From Gammaproteobacteria bacterium (GTDB lineage: Bacteria > Pseudomonadota > Gammaproteobacteria > Enterobacterales > Alteromonadaceae): a stretch of 64,000 nt of DNA. Under the pieces are notes generated by a model. That model was not told the DNA's origin and searched no databases. It worked only from the letters and a program-made list of their open reading frames with translations. Each line of letters begins with the position of its first letter. Positions within the stretch are counted from its first letter, which is position 1. Below are positions 62,568 through 64,000 of the stretch, piece by piece. The DNA lies in NCBI GenBank assembly GCA_018826295.1, contig JAHJZX010000021.1, forward strand, positions 62,001 to 126,000, written 5' to 3'. The translations under genes were made by a program, and so were the position numbers.

Positions 62568-63291
62568 GCCTTTATTGTTCACACTTGGCCTGTTGTTTTG
62601 CAGCAACCTGAGCCTGGCAAAAGTAACTGTTGATGTAAACGGTGAGCGCCGGCAATACAGCGAAGCACCACGTCTGGCTGAGGTGTTACAGCCTTATGCC
62701 TTAAAACAGCAATGGTATTGGCCAGCAGCCGCGCTGTATCGTACCGATAGTCAGTATGCGCATAGCTTGCGTCGTGAGCTGATTAGTCTGGCCGCTGAAA
62801 TTGCCCAGCAAACCGATGATAAGTCACTTAGCGACGCCCTGGCGTTAATGCAGGCACAGGTAAATCAATGGCAGCTGGCTGAGCGCATTGCGATGCCGCT
62901 GGACTACGATGCGGCGACGGTGCAGGCAGCGCTTAACCCGCGGTTTGATGCTGGCGACTACCGTATTGTGTTAGGCCGCCGCCCTGGTGTGGTGCATATC
63001 GCCGGTGCCGTAAAGCGGGCACTTAGCGTGCCGCACAACAGTGCCAGCCATGTCGCTGTTTATGCCCAGCCAGATCATTTTAGTTATGCCGCTGATAGCA
63101 GCAAGCTGGCGGTGGTACAACCGGATGGCCGCATTGTTATTGCCGGCATCAGCAGCTGGAACAGTCAGCATGTGGAAGCTATGCCCGGTGCTCAGCTTCT
63201 GGTGCTGTTTACCGAGCCGTTACTGGACAAACGCTTTGCAAGATTAAATACCTTGCTGCAACAACTGGCTGTTCACAGGATTTTGCCATGA
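62560..63291 (+). CDS. yjbG: YjbG/GfcC-type periplasmic protein
   Basis: The 243-residue protein has a signal peptide (about 1-20, ending LAKV) and the GfcC fold: a SLBB-like beta-grasp domain with VTVDVNGERRQYSEAPRLAEVL, then a helix-rich region and later HIAGAVKRALSVPHNSASH and VVQPDGRIVIAGISSWNSQHVEA. The GTG at 62560 is preceded by a perfect AGGAGGTGA ribosome-binding site. It overlaps yjbF by 8 nt and the next gene by 4 nt. It probably works with the YjbF and YjbH proteins in glycan export. Confidence 0.88.
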   Translation: MNKPLLFTLGLLFCSNLSLAKVTVDVNGERRQYSEAPRLAEVLQPYALKQQWYWPAAALYRTDSQYAHSLRRELISLAAEIAQQTDDKSLSDALALMQAQVNQWQLAERIAMPLDYDAATVQAALNPRFDAGDYRIVLGRRPGVVHIAGAVKRALSVPHNSASHVAVYAQPDHFSYAADSSKLAVVQPDGRIVIAGISSWNSQHVEAMPGAQLLVLFTEPLLDKRFARLNTLLQQLAVHRILP

Positions 63292-64000
63292 CGCTGTTTC
63301 GTTTACCTTTTCGCTTATCGATACTATCACTGTTGTTAATGCCTGCTGCAGTCTGTGCCAGCGACCTTAGCAATTGGCAATTGCCGCCTGCAGGGGCATC
63401 ACAAATGGCACATGGTGGTGTGGGTCTGATCCAGACGCCAACCGCCCGCATGGCGCCGGCCGGTGATTTGAGTATGAACTATACCGACAACGAAGAATAC
63501 CGGCTGTGGTCGGTAAGTATTCAGTTGTTTGACTGGATGGAGTCGACCATTCGTTATACTGATGTGCGCACCAGGCTGTACAGCGACGATCCAAGTTTCA
63601 GCGGTGATCAAACCTATAAAGATAAAGGCATAGATGTTAAGTTTCGTCTGCTGCAAGAAAGCAGCTACCTGCCGCAAGTGTCTTTAGGTATTCGCGATTT
63701 TGGCGGTACCGGTTTATTTGAAAGTGAATATCTGACGCTGAGTAAAAAATGGCATAATCTGGATTTTCACCTTGGCATAGGCTGGGGCTACCTGGGGCAG
63801 GACGGTAATATCACAAACCCGTTTTGTCAGCTGCGTGACAGTTTTTGCAACCGGCCAGAGGGTTACGGCGGCCGGGGCGGTAAGGTAGATTACGATCAGT
63901 TTTTTAAAGGCCCGGCGTCGCTGTTTGGCGGTATAGAATACCAGACACCCTGGCAGCCACTGCGGCTAAAACTGGAGTACGAAGGCAATAATTATCAGCA
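63288..64000 (+). CDS. yjbH: YjbH/GfcD-type outer-membrane protein (truncated by window end)
   Basis: The frame is open to the window edge, giving 237 residues. It starts ATGA, overlapping the yjbG stop. It shows a signal peptide (about 1-24, ending VCAS), then GGVGLIQTPTARMAPAGDLSM and the YjbH opening with tyrosine-rich beta strands (RLWSVSIQLFDWMESTIRY; LGIRDFGGTGLF), as in the beta-barrel YjbH/GfcD family of about 700 residues. It probably forms an outer-membrane part of the exopolysaccharide export system. The C-terminal two thirds lie outside the window. Confidence 0.9.
   Translation, partial: MTLFRLPFRLSILSLLLMPAAVCASDLSNWQLPPAGASQMAHGGVGLIQTPTARMAPAGDLSMNYTDNEEYRLWSVSIQLFDWMESTIRYTDVRTRLYSDDPSFSGDQTYKDKGIDVKFRLLQESSYLPQVSLGIRDFGGTGLFESEYLTLSKKWHNLDFHLGIGWGYLGQDGNITNPFCQLRDSFCNRPEGYGGRGGKVDYDQFFKGPASLFGGIEYQTPWQPLRLKLEYEGNNYQ

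Noticed and set aside
1-64000. CRISPR array, tRNA, rRNA, insertion sequence or prophage
   Set aside because: No regular direct-repeat array, cloverleaf, rRNA segment, transposase or phage gene was recognised on either strand.

Overview
The window looks like chromosomal DNA of a gammaproteobacterium of the Alteromonadales / Rheinheimera-Alishewanella-Arsukibacterium type. The basis is mid-range GC, RlmA and POT-family housekeeping genes, a GlyGly-CTERM protease, multi-SLBB capsule-export genes and a yjbEFGH-type operon. This assignment is inferred from gene content and protein style, not from a marker-gene search. No tRNA, rRNA, CRISPR array, IS element or phage gene was seen. The right-hand end cuts through a gene.

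Layout. (1) 1-9.4 kb is mixed chromosomal backbone: a TonB-like protein, an ECF sigma factor and its probable anti-sigma partner, a large secreted subtilisin-like protease with leucine-rich repeats and a GlyGly-CTERM anchor, a secreted serine-beta-lactamase-fold hydrolase, rlmA, a small unknown acidic protein preceded by a 106-bp imperfect palindrome, a POT peptide transporter and a small membrane protein. (2) 9.5-41.8 kb is a large surface-polysaccharide (O-antigen or capsule) cluster. It encodes UDP-GlcNAc 2-epimerase, a WbpP/TviC epimerase and a TviB dehydrogenase (UDP-HexNAcA sugars), RmlABCD (dTDP-rhamnose), VioA/VioB-like enzymes (dTDP-Qui4NAc), and WbpM plus WbpV-like enzymes with a small PglC-like initiating transferase (QuiNAc or FucNAc). 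It also has Wzx, an EpsG-type Wzy, Wza-like and Wzz-like proteins, about seven glycosyltransferase domains or genes, two asparagine-synthase amidotransferases, GalU and an odd beta-CASP metallo-beta-lactamase protein. (3) 41.9-47.0 kb holds a degenerate asparagine-synthase-like protein convergent with a three-gene minus-strand module (pyruvyl transferase, GT4, flippase). (4) 47.2-57.0 kb is an eleven-gene type II secretion-like operon in the non-standard order G-E-F-H-I-J-K-L-M-C-D. (5) 57.0-59.9 kb carries a 605-residue secreted protein with the codon usage of a very highly expressed gene, a strong promoter, a long structured leader and a strong terminator, followed by a DsbA-like lipoprotein. 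(6) 60.0-64.0 kb has another flippase and a yjbEFGH/gfcABCD-type exopolysaccharide operon.

How it may fit together. Regions 2-6 together look like a cell-surface island: glycan synthesis and export, a dedicated T2SS-like machine, and next to it an abundant exported protein that is most simply read as an S-layer (Slr4-like) subunit, with a periplasmic thiol oxidoreductase that could form its disulfides. In other Gram-negative bacteria S-layers are secreted by a dedicated system and held by O-polysaccharide, so the co-location of all these parts is the main point of interest. The S-layer identity is an inference from context, expression signals and recalled family resemblance, and no search was run.
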